Assembly: GCA_030248215.1 (NCBI GenBank)
Contig: JASANG010002563.1
Span: 47,461-111,460, forward strand
From: Enoplolaimus lenunculus
Lineage: Eukaryota > Nematoda > Enoplea > Enoplida > Thoracostomopsidae
Direction: 5' to 3'
Length of the DNA stretch: 64,000 bases
Positions 45,752 through 57,264 of this stretch are shown piece after piece (the first letter of the stretch is position 1; every line of letters starts with the position of its first letter). The notes beneath the pieces are model-generated. The model saw only the letters and a list, made by a program, of their open reading frames with translations. It did no database searches and was not told the DNA's origin. The translations under genes and the position numbers were made by a program.

Positions 45752-48700
45752 TTATGAAATGGACGCTTCTTGAATTTGTTCTTTTAAATGCGCTATTAAA
45801 CTTGAGTAATCAACTGGTTTCAGTCCAGCACACATTATTTTGACTCTCGATTCGTCCTAAAACAAGAAGTATGGCTCTCTTTAGTACAAATTGCATGACT
45901 GCATTTTAGAAGTCAATTCGTCGTTATACAAAGGTTTATTCAAAGACAAAAATAGTGTCCTTTAATCTACAATTATCTAAAACTACTAAACATCAGAACA
46001 CTTAAGGCTAACGTGTCACTTTCAAGAGGGCTTGAATTATAGTCAGAAAACAATATCATTAACAGAAGCGCATTTCGAAAGGAAAACAGCCTAGTCTAAT
46101 TCTAAGTTAAGCAGTATCATATAGAGCCCTTAACAAAAATTTTGCTGTGGATGCGGTGACTCGGCACGCAAGCGATGATTCGAAACAATAAGTTTGCTGA
46201 AAGGTGACCAAATTTATTTTAATGTCGTGATATATTGGAGCATAAATTTATTACAAAATGCAGGAAAAAAATCACGACCGTTTAAAAACGATAATTGAGT
46301 TGTGTCTGCAACCCAACCACTGACACAATAATTAATTTCATACTAAAACAACTTACATTATAAGTTTCCACTTTGGCTCGAAGTCGAAAGATGTACTGCT
46401 TAAATTGGCCTGCATTCAACGCGGCTTCAAACGCGTCTTTGTCCTTAAAATTTATTCAGAAAACTCAGATTAGAGAATAAACCTTCCCAAAATAACAATG
46501 ACGAATATCGTTATAAAACAGTAGCTAATTTGATAAGTAGGTCAATGACGTCAAATTAACATTATAAAAACCGGGCGGTAGTTTTCATCGCCGGTTATAC
46601 CATATCTGCAACGATCAGTGCCCGAATTCTGAAATGTACGAAGCAGCTGTTGTTGATTAGGTCATGGAAATTTCGAGCCAGCCAATATAGAGCTTCAACA
46701 TTTGGTACTTGTTTTGCTCTTAATTAGTCCTACTTGCTAGCCGAGTTTGACATTTGTAGCTGCTCAGTTCACTTGTTTGAAAAGTGCCACAAACTTTTGA
46801 GAAGACAGGTCCAGAAACACGGACGTAAACATTAAGCTATACAATTTCTTCCTGTCCATGTTCATGTGTGAATATAATAAAAACACACATTACAGACTTT
46901 CCACGCATAAGTAATCATTTTAAAATTAATCTGAAGCAATACTCTGAGACTAGCTATGACAACAAGTATAGTAAAAAACTGCTGTACAATACGTTTTCTG
47001 AGCAATCGCGACTGTATACCGCAATATTATAATCGCCATAATACTCGCACGCAATTCAAAAAGCGATTGTACCAGGGAAGTGCCGATTAATCGGCATCAG
47101 TAATAATCGACAATTTTCTAGAGTATCGCAACGACACTGCAAAAAACTGCCGACACTTTTTGCACATAACAGCCTTGGAATGCTTTTGTTTGTGTTATGT
47201 TAAAAAATTGAGTGAAATGAACCCTTCTCATTAAAATTACAATCGTTAGCGTAATGCTTTTGTTTGTGGTATGTTAAAAAATTAACAATCGCCACCGGTA
47301 TCGTTATAAATTTTGATATCGGCACATTCCTAGTTGGTACCCTTATGCCGACAGAAAAATAATCAGCAATTTTCAGGTTTTTAACTATAATTTACACCAG
47401 TTCTAATGTCGCGCATGAATTTATTGTTAGTCGAAATAAGTTACCTAAACAGCAAAATTTCGCCTCTATATGTACGAGATACGCACAGAGCATGCGTGCC
47501 AAACGTAACAGGAATTTTACTAATACAGACAATTTCGTTACCTCCTCCGGCACCTCCACTATTGGGGGCTTGCCCTTCCCTAGTCATCAGCAACAAAGAG
47601 GAACTCTAGTTGTCCTTGTTGAGTATTTTTACCCTTAAAATTTAACTATTTTGGACGTCAAACACTTTTTTTGTAAATTTTTTCAGTTATAAGGTATTAG
47701 GTAAGCGTGTACAGGCGTATCCATGTTATATATGACAAGACATGGTTAATGGGATTTTTCTGTCAAACAGTACGGTTGTCAATGTCAGTAGAAAGAACCA
47801 TTCTAGATTATATTGTCCATGGTTAAAGCTCCCATTTCCTCGAGACCAGTGAATGCGCAGGAGCGTGGATAGTTATATACAGAAAAAAATACTTTCAGAA
47901 ACGTGAAATTTAATACATCTGCAGAAGTTTACTCAAAATTTTCTTTACCCGTCCACACTTCATCGCCCCAAACCAATATTTTGGTTCTGGAGGATACTAA
48001 TGCGCTAAATGCTAACAGCGACAAACTTACTACTTCACTTAAACGTCCCATTTCTTCAGACGATTTACCAACAATTTGTTCCGCTGATTCTTGAAAACAC
48101 GTTATCCACATCGCTTCGGTAAAATCACATATTTGAACCTAACGCAAAACGTAGCTTCGTAATTACACGTAACCAGTTTTTCGCATCTTGCAAAAAACTC
48201 AACTAACCTAATGTTTCGAGTAAAAATGAAAAACCTAACATCGGGCCTAACACAGTACCACATTATACACTGTATAGCCAATACTAACGCAAGAAGTGGT
48301 ACTTTCAACGTTCACCAGGGAGCGAGCTTTAGTGTGAAAAACGAAACTTCTTAACTTGCGAGGGAGTGCAATAGCTGCGAAATATTTAACATATTCATTT
48401 GAAAACAACCAATTTATAATATACTCAGGACTATAACCGAGATCGATATGGATGTCGGTTTTTGTCGAATAGACCAGCACCAAATATCCCCGATGCTCAC
48501 ACCACCGTACATTTCTACGCCTTGTAAAAGACATATATACGTAGTCAAAACAGCAAATACGTTTCAATTTGCTGAATGTTTTCAAAAATCTGAACAGTCC
48601 AATATATAAAAGGTTTAAATTCTTAAAAAGTTTTCCAATGTTCCTTAAAACAATTATTCCGCCAGTACCTGCAGCATTAATCTCCATTTAAAATTAGTAA

Positions 48701-51700
48701 ACTCTTTGGCGCACTTCTCGCACCGATACTGTCCAGGGTTTTGTTCCATAAGCTTCTTATTGCATCCTTCATTCGGACACGCCTGAAATTATAACATATT
48801 ACGCATTAACCTAAATGTTCCACTGTCTAATAGTTGGTTTGGTTCGGATCACGATGCAACTTTGCGTTTAAATTTTTTGCAACTCTACTACGACTAAAGA
48901 AAGCATATCAAGTCAGAAATGTTTTTGGTATAACTCACAGCATATACGCAGTTCTCTTTCTTTATGTTAACAACAGTCGCTTTAGCACTGAAGAAATCAG
49001 CTTTGTCACCGTAACCCAGTTTGTCAGCGCTGACATAAGAAAGCAATGTTAGCTGAGATCCTGCAACAATAATACGCATGAGAATCGCACCTATCAAAAG
49101 TTCGGCGCAGGATTCTGGAATGTATAGTTTTGAACGAAATGTCGGAATAATAAAAAATAAGTTAGCAGCGGCCCGTAATAGGGGCTGAACACTAAGGACT
49201 GCGGGTCGGACATAGACGTGCCTGCTTGGCTCCCAAATTATTTGAGTTAAACAAAGACCCAGCAGTTGCATGAAAAAATTGATGGCCACGCTTTGATTTT
49301 AAATAGCGGTAATGTTTTGCACCCAAACCAATGAAAACTACTTATAAACGGATTCTCGAGGACGCCAACGCGTCGCTCGCATTCTGTAGAAAATTAACTT
49401 GGCCAGTTCAGTCTTATCAAATGGTTTCGTGAAATAAACAAACTTTTGCTGACATTTTTACTCTGGCTCAAATAATCAGCATAGCAATTATGCTGTAAAC
49501 CTGACTGAGTATAAAAAATACCGACCACTTGTTTTCACAAACGAGCTTTTAGTTCTATTTCAGCTAGAGCTCCACCACTTAAATAAAGCATCCATTTCTC
49601 TAGCAGCACACATCAGCTTACCTGAACCAGCAGTCCCTCCGCTTCGCTCTGACAGTGACTGAATATTCGCAGATCCGCCAATTTCATCGTACCATTGCCG
49701 CAAACGGAATGCTTCGGGCTCGTCTGGACTCATGCATATGATCGTCGACTGAACTGCGGACAGAGTCAAGCCACCCATGAACTCTTGGACTCGAACGCCA
49801 CGTAACGCCAAAACAGGGTTCCCTTCGCTTTTGTAGTCTTCAGACTGAATTTTTACACAGCTAATCAGGTTATACTAATGGGTTAAATTAGGGATCGACC
49901 GGATCCGAGATCCGGATCCCTGCAATTTTTAAGATCCGGATCCGGTAAAATAAACTACAGGATCTCCGGATCCGAAATTAGATATACAAACAAAAACATA
50001 CCAAAATTGGTGTATGTATTTCAACTATATGTACGTAATCTAAGCACTGTGTGAGCATTAATGCTTTGTTGGAATAAAAATTTTAAAGATTTTTTAGTTG
50101 CTGTAAGCTTTGTTGACTAATTTTGCGAAAGAATCAGTTGAACTTTTTCTATTTTATATACGTTAGGTATTGAAAAAAGATCCGGATCCGGTAAATGCAA
50201 AATTTTGGTCCGGTCGTTCCCTAGGTTAAATTCAAAACTGAAAATTTTGTTTCTGTTCCACATGTCTACACAATAACAGTTGCAATTTTGATTTAATTTA
50301 ACGCATCTACAGTGTAGCATACTTGTTTTTATATACACAAAATGACAAAAGTTAATAGACAAGGCTTAAACAAATTATTGCGTGAATACACTATGAGCAG
50401 GGTGGCATTCAGTCTACGATTTGATCAATCTGACTCCATTGCTAATTTGTCGAATCCAAACCTTGCATTTTGCAAATTACCGATATATCGATAATTTCCT
50501 TTCACTAAATTACCAAAATAATAATTACAGATCAATTTTCAATGAAGAACTACATTTACACAGTATATCTGCAACTCGATATCCAGGTCATCAATAGTAG
50601 TTTACTCGAAGTACAGATTTGAACAACAAAGTAAAATTAAATTTTCAACATAAACCTTTTCTATCCCAAAGAAATAACTTACATCCTTCCCCCACAGCGT
50701 GAGAGTAATGCTCCGACCTGTATCATCAACCAGCGTTAATTCGCGTTTTTTCAGCTCAACTTGGTCGCGTCTAGTGACAACAGTTGTTATATCGCCACAA
50801 GTTTTGACAACTCCGATTACATCTGGTACAAAAGGTAAATTTAATCACAGTATAATAGGGATGTTGCGACTAATCGGCAATAATCGGCACTTTTCGTGAG
50901 TATTGGCATCGGCACTGCCAAAATATTGCCAATTCTATGCTGATACTTTTTGCACTTAACAGTCAGTTAGAATGCTATCAAGTTTCCTCCTTGGCGTATA
51001 TTAGTCTGTCTGATCAGGGAAAGTGTTATCTTTGTTGAGGTTTGTGTTTGAAAAAATTAACTGAAATGAACCTTTCCCATAAAATTATAACCGTTTATGG
51101 TGGTTAGGGTAATGTAGCATCCTATTTGTTCTTTAAACGTGGTGTATTGAAGTTGGTATCGGCATCTGCAAAAATTTTGGTACTAGCACATCCCTACAGT
51201 AATACAATGACTGCTAAAATATCTTTTTTGTATTTTTTCTAAGGTCTAGCCTAAAAAGTTTCAAAATTTAAGAGCTTTAAAGAGCAGTTAAAATGGAAAC
51301 AAATAAAAGTGGTGGACGGCGATACCCCAGTTTTACATTTGCCACAAATCAAAACGCAAACCCGAATAAAATATCCACATGCTCATCCCCCACTTTTAGA
51401 TCCCCCAGAAATGAAATGTTATACTTATCAAATCGGGAGGACAATAACGTGACCTCTCAGCTTCAAAATAGCAAATTTAATAGTACAAAAATTGCTATTA
51501 TAAAAAATTTGCGAAAATATCAAAATTTTTAGCCATCGATTTCCATGTGCTTTCTAAAAAGCCCCATTCAAGTACAACCCCGTTGGCACATCCGATAAAG
51601 CCCACCCCTCCCCCTTTTAAATTGGACTAGCAAAATACGTGAACACAGACCTGAAATTTTTGCAGAAATGAAATTTTTGTCACAAACAGCTGACACAGAT

Positions 51701-53252
51701 TTTGTACAACTTCTAGCCACAAGGTCGGTATTATGGGGACGCCATCGAAAATTTTACACGTGTTTTTGTACCGTTGCTCATACGCGAGGCGTCCTGAGTG
51801 GTAGGGAGCACTATCAGTAGCTTTCATTTTACGCATATCTATACGTATGTGTAATATATAAAACATGTATGCACTATGCTTATAGCCCGGCATTTTTGCG
51901 TTCCAACTGATATGATGGCTTTAACCGGGTCCCTGTTTGCAACAGGGAAACCGTGAGTAGGAAAGAATTCTCAGATAAAATTTCTGCTTTCAAAGGGAAA
52001 TCCCAGTGAACCACATCTGATTGCATGTATATAACGTGTGCACGCATTTCAAGCGCACATACATCACTTTACAACTGAAAAATTCCTCGAAAAGGCGGCT
52101 TAAAACATTGCACTAGGCAACATTTCGATTGGGGCATTGAATCGAAAGCAAACCGACCCGGAATGTTTCGCCGCCAAAACCAACACCCAGGCCAGAACTG
52201 TTCGGAGAAAATCCACGGGATAACCGGAATACGCGCACCCGGATACAACTCTCAATACAAAACAGTTTGTTCGCCACCTTACCTATCAATTTCCCAACAG
52301 AAGTCTCTGAAATTTTATCAAGCTTCACAAAATTCCACGATTTGCGTGGGATTTTATGAGCAGTTTGATCGAAACACGGTTGAACACTTGTATCATTGTT
52401 GAGCATTAACTCATAATCGTTATTAATCGAAGAAAATTGCCGATTCGCTGGCTTCAAAGTGCCTTTAGAAATAAAGTATACGCTGTTCGCATTGAAAACG
52501 GCATCAAAACGTTCCGCAGTATCGTTAAAACAAGTCGCTTTAATTTCACCGCTTTCATCTGCCAAATCAACTGACATTACTTTGCCTTCGCCACGTGAGT
52601 TTTTGTACGGCCGGCATGATTTGCTGGTCACACGTGCGCGAATTGTCCACCTGTCAATAGAACAGGATGCAAAACAGAACTAGATTATACCGGCATCATA
52701 ATCGTAATCGAGCAGCAATTTTATAATGGAATCGAAATCGGAACTACAAAATTTTTGACTATACGAATAATTTGTATTAACAAGTATAATATTGATTTAG
52801 GGTGTCTGTGGGCTGGCAATAATTCTCAAAAACGTCGCATGAACAATTGGCAGTCTTTTTTGGCTCTGTAAAGCTAAACTACAATCAATTATTGAGAAGT
52901 TAACTTATCGAAAACAAATTAATAGATAAATAATGCTGAATTTTTATACAACATATCATAACAAGTAGGTCTAAAATTAAAATGTAAAAATTCCGATTCC
53001 GATTGATTGCGCAATCGAAATCGGAACTTGTTTTAAATCGGAATTCTAATCGGAAGAGGAATTCCGATTGCACCCAGCAATACAAGCATAATAAACATAT
53101 TAGAGCTGTCCCTTGGCCATGAGTTATACCGAGGCTGCTGCCTGGGCCAACGATTTCACAATACGCAATAGTTTAGTTGTTGTTGTCGTTATTGCTGTTG
53201 GTGTTGTTGTTATTGTTGTTGTTGTTGGTGGTGGTGGTGGTGGTGGTGGTGG

Positions 53253-53289
<37 letters not shown>

Positions 53290-56200
53290 ACTGTGATAAG
53301 TGATAATTCTGCGTTTAGGGTAAGATCTAGACGTATTAACTGCATCCACAGCTGGTTACCAATGTTGTCAAAACTATAAACTCCGTAAATTTTCACTATC
53401 GTTCCTGGTAATTGAAGTTCATAGTCGTACGTAAACCTAAATCATGTGTTTATTATTTGTCGTTAAGATAAAGCCGAATGCAATGGTTCCCTTCAATCCA
53501 CAATACTGCTAAAATTAAAAAAGCTTTCAAATTGATATTCAAGCCCATACAATCCTCCTCTGCACTCACAAGTAAAACGTCATATATTATTTTTCAGGGC
53601 TACTTACTTATTCTGATACGGAGTTAAACTTGATATTGGAAACACAGTGCCAGGTGCTGCGCTACCAATCGATGCACTAGTTTTCGCAGTCGAATTTACG
53701 CTACTGTTGCTAAACGGTCGTTTGGTAGAAGCTTTGTTGCCATAAAATGCGGAAGATCCTAATTCTAAAACATCTTTATGTAGGCACTACGCATTTCGTT
53801 CACATGAAGAAGCTACAACGGCAGGGACAACTTATTTTATTACATTTAATACAATAAATCTGCGGCAATAAGAAGTTAATGTCAGAGTCAGGCCCTTACA
53901 CTCAAATGCTGGCAGTTTGCAAGCATTAAACTTTTACCTCATAAATTGCACTGAGTCGGATAAATCAATAAGGTGCGCGGCCTGCCTGTGATCTAACGAG
54001 CTTTATACTTTCAAGTGCAACCAACGAATGCTAAAACAAACTTGTACCGCCGCCAAACTTAAGCAAAAAGCAAATTACAAATCAGCAATATGTAACCATA
54101 ATTTAAATACATTACATTTAACGAATCATAGATTTTCTTTGACTTGCATCAACATCATGTGAAACTTACCAGAAACACTGTTTTCGGCTTTCGATGACAC
54201 GTTTGACTCCGCTGATCCTCCTCCAACTAAATATGCCCTGGATCCAGATAGCACGCCATCGGCCGGCCTGGAGGTATCGCTCATCAGTTCGGGAGGCAAC
54301 CTCATGACCTCCGGTGCTTTGTCAGATGACCATTCTTCTGGATTGCCAATCATATAACCCGGGTTTTCAATAACTTCCAGATCAGAAATAATGAGCACCA
54401 CCTTGCTGCAATCGTAACATAATGAATGGCATATAAATATTAACAGGATAACACTAAATAACATTTGATTACAAACTTGCACATAATTAGCCATGTGCGT
54501 GCCCATTTTGCCTCGCCACTGAAATGATAAAAAGCCCCTTGCTCCTTAATGAGATCTGACCAATGTTTACCTGTAAAACTTATCAAACATTGTTTACCTG
54601 TAAAACTTATCAAACATTGCCGATAAAAACGCAAAATAAACACAGCCTTACAACTTAAGAAACATTACGTATACATTTTGGTCATGTAATGCACAGCAAT
54701 TCGGTGCCGCCAATTACTTCAAATTCCGGGTTTTCTTCCGGCACAAAATAAATACCTGGTCTATTACGTACATGAATTAAAACTGAGTTAAGACTGGAAC
54801 CGCGAAAAATAACTTGATACCTGTCTAGATACATAATAGGTGTTATACTATGGTCAGGGTGCAACCGGAATTACAATTTACCGGAACCGGAATTTGAAAA
54901 TTTTACCGGAACCGGAAAGTGAAAAATGCATTTCACCAAAAATTTCATTTTAATCTTATTTTTTGCTCTATTATTTGTGAAACAACCTTAGTCGAACAGA
55001 GGTATTTATTTTATTTGTTGTATTTTAGATTTTCGTCGCCGACTGAAGTGAAATCCACCATCATTGGCTTATATTCGGAGTACAAGTGGCTTTCAAAAGA
55101 GATTTTTAAAAATTAGCAAAGTTAAGAAAACGGCCAAATTATAACACCGAAATTTTTAAATCCGGTAACAATTTACCGGAACCGGAACCGGAAAGTGAAA
55201 AAATGCCCGAACCGGAATTCCGGTTGCACACTGATTATGGCCCAACCGGACATCAGGCTCCCGCAAAAATCAGTACCCGGCTCCTCTAAGCATTCTATAC
55301 TGCCGGATATTTGTTACTGAAAAGTATATACAGCATAATATAAACCCTATATTATACTACATATGATGTTTAACTATAATCACAATATTTCGCTGAGCTT
55401 TGTTCAAAATGACAAAAATGTACACTTCAAGAAGCCCAATTAATACTAAGCCTCTTGTGCAATCAAAATAATAACATATCATTGAAAGTAATACTAAAAC
55501 AGAGTGATTACGTGTAAATTTTTGTTAAAATATGTACTTGATTATCCGGCTCCAGCTCCATCAATTACCGAATCCGAATACTCAAATACCACAGGCTCCG
55601 GTATTTTTAGGTATCCGATTGAACTCTGTACTATACGTACGTACTCCGCAAACCTTACTTACCCTTGAGGTCCCATGCTAACAGAATGCCTTTTGACTTT
55701 AACACAACACATCTCAGAAATATATCCACTCTCGATGAACTCATTAAACTGTGTTGCCAAAATACACTCTGAAAATAGACTTGTACTTCAACGTGGCTCT
55801 ACACTTTACAGCTTAAAAACCAAACAAAGATTAATTCGAAAGAGTTCAATGAGACATTGAAAAGATCTTGCTGAGATACTTTCAAAATCTTTCTAAGTGT
55901 TGAATGTTATTTTCCAAAAATGGTAAAGCATCAGCAAACACGATCGAGCAAGCAAATACAAACATTCTGGAATGAACAACAATTAATTTATATTACGAAA
56001 TAAAACACTTACGACTGAAATGATGCTTGGAATCTGAAATTCTACATTTGTAGCGTGGCTGCTGAGCAAGCAACTTCAGGCTCTAAAACATAGTACGTAA
56101 ATTTGAAAAGTTAAATTACCGCGCCAGATTTTCGGAGCGGTGATTTATAGTTCGGAACAGTTTTGTTTATATCATACTACAAAATCTAAACTGCAAAACT

Positions 56201-57264
56201 AAAGCCTTGCTTAGTTCATTGTAGTGATCCATTTTGCTAGTTTCTGGTTACAATTAAACTTATCATCCGGTTTTCCCGATATCGTAAGATAAAGATCAGT
56301 TCGTCGTTTCAACATCGCTGAAGTATTTTTATGAAGGCCAGCAGGAAACTATATAGCCAGTCAGCCGTAATGGGAGTCTCGTTCTCGGTAAGTCGCGGTA
56401 TATGACAAGTCTCGAGCTCGGTTTTTTGGGTCTCGGTGGTTTGGCAACAAGAAAACTCGAGCATTGTACAAATGCTGGTAAATTTGTAAAAAGTAGATGT
56501 ATATTATATATGTCATACAGATAAAATCAATTAATGCTGACACTTTAAATTTTAGAGTGCACAGCTGCTGTTTGCCATTCCGCACGAAGAAGATACATGT
56601 AAGTATGAATGTGCCACTGCACAAATAAAAACCGTGCTGTGCATGTTAGATAGGGCTTAACTGCTTAAGCATTGTTTTTCAAAAATCCATGGGGCGTTGG
56701 CGTTTTTTTTTGAAAAATTGAATGTTTTTCATACGTATACGTTCAAAAAACTTACAACAAAGAACGCAGGGGTGTTATCGCTGACGTTTCAGAAACTTGT
56801 GAGTCAGTCGAGTGAGAAGCCAAGTGCAATTTAATTTCTACCCTTATACCTTGTTTTTTGATTTAGTGGGAAATTGATCAAACCCTTAGTATGCAACAAA
56901 CTCAAAACAAACATAATTTTCTGATTTTGTTAAAGTAATTTTAAACTAAAGGACCATCATTTGGATAAATTTACCACAATTTGAACCACGACATCCTTTG
57001 GATTGAGTTGACGCGCCAGATACTGAAAGTAGTTTTGTACATAATACGTATATGAGCTAAGTTGAGTCTGTTCAACAGCATATATAGTTTGTGCGTATTT
57101 ATTACAATGCGATTAACCAAGATTACTTGGCTCGACGTCATATACAAGACGCGCCGGCACCGGCAGAAGTTTCCTGCCTAAGAGTTTAACAGGTAGATAT
57201 TACATTAAGCTGGCCATATTTCTGATACACTAGAATTGCTGACGCCAAATGCTCCGTTCTTCAA
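45752..57264 (-). CDS. RPA1: RPA1, replication protein A 70-kDa DNA-binding subunit
   Basis: Minus-strand exons: 57244-57264, 56975-57022, 56013-56082, 55663-55768, 54170-54405, 53608-53758, 52283-52650, 50683-50822, 49622-49844, 48939-49060, 48669-48782, 48031-48138, 46357-46443 and 45752-45856. They join in phase, giving 1899 nt, 632 residues without the missing initiator exon. RPA1 binds single-stranded DNA in replication, repair and checkpoint signalling in the nucleus. The N-terminal OB fold shows LKNGAFG, QQPRYKCRISDS and LATQFNEFI. A linker of about 100 residues follows, then DBD-A (PISSLTPYQNKWTIRARVTS, NSRGEGKVMSVDLADESGEI), DBD-B (TLVDDTGRSITLTLWGKD) and DBD-C with a zinc ribbon CX4CX13CX2C near residues 497-519, WITCFQESAEQIVG, and a C-terminus DESRVKIMCAGLKPVDY. 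The 21-bp first exon listed has a weak donor (GTCAGC) and no ATG, so the true start lies further upstream. Introns hold many TIR elements. Confidence 0.95.
47073..47331. mobile_element. TIR element, family C, decayed copy
   Basis: CAGGGAAGTGCCGATTAATC at left and ATATCGGCACATTCCTA at right, with GACACTTTTTGCACATAACAG inside as in the other family C copies. In RPA1 intron (48031 to 46443). Confidence 0.6.
49889..50223. mobile_element. TIR element TAGGGATCGACCGGATCC with exact 8-bp target duplication
   Basis: Ends TAGGGATCGACCGGATCC and, reverse-complemented, TAGGGAACGACCGGACC. Both ends run into repeated GATCCGGATCC words. Flanked by GGTTAAAT at 49881-49888 and again at 50224-50231, an exact 8-bp duplication, fitting a non-autonomous hAT element. 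Length 335 bp, in the RPA1 intron between 49844 and 50683. Confidence 0.9.
50856..51196. mobile_element. TIR element, family C, full copy
   Basis: Starts TAGGGATG and ends CATCCCTA. Inner arms carry ATCGGCAATAATCGGCAC and GGTATCGGCATC. Flanks CAGTATAA and CAGTAATA agree at 6 of 8, a probable target duplication. Same family as 3379-3770 and 47073-47331. In an RPA1 intron. Confidence 0.75.
52663..53076. mobile_element. CAGGGTGCAA-group TIR element with AATCGGAA words
   Basis: Left ACAGGATGCAAAACAGAACT, right GGAATTCCGATTGCACCCAG. Here the subterminal words are AATCGGAATC rather than CCGGAA. It begins 13 bp from the 5' edge of RPA1 exon 52283-52650, so its insertion lies right at the acceptor side. 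A partial relative is at 19190-19345. Confidence 0.6.
53176..53289 (+). repeat. Trinucleotide microsatellite (GTT)n with a (GGT)n core
   Basis: Runs of GTT, then about eight GGT, then about twelve GTT, in an RPA1 intron (read as AAC/ACC on the coding strand). Open frames through it are low-complexity. Confidence 0.95.
54564..54617 (+). repeat. 27-bp perfect tandem duplication in an RPA1 intron
   Basis: The unit TGTTTACCTGTAAAACTTAT (plus CAAACAT) occurs twice head to tail with no differences. On the RPA1 strand each unit contains ACAG|GTAAAC, a donor-like word. Confidence 0.9.
54855..55233. mobile_element. TIR element CAGGGTGCAACCGGAATT, 379 bp, probable 8-bp target duplication
   Basis: Starts CAGGGTGCAACCGGAATTA and ends GGAATTCCGGTTGCACACTG. 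CCGGAACCGGAA words lie inside both ends. Flanks ACTATGGT and ATTATGGC agree at 6 of 8. Sister of 26892-27323. It lies in the RPA1 intron between exons 54170-54405 and 55663-55768. A further CCGG-word fragment follows at about 55240-55620. Confidence 0.8.

Noticed and set aside
53124-53396. Poly-Thr/Pro and poly-Val frames
   Set aside because: Translation of the GTT/GGT microsatellite.
54682-54864. Minus-strand frame of 60 codons in an RPA1 intron (…RGSSLNSVLIHVRNRPGIYF…)
   Set aside because: The sequence looks protein-like but matches no part of RPA1, has no clear acceptor and donor in phase with the neighbours, and RPA1 joins correctly without it.
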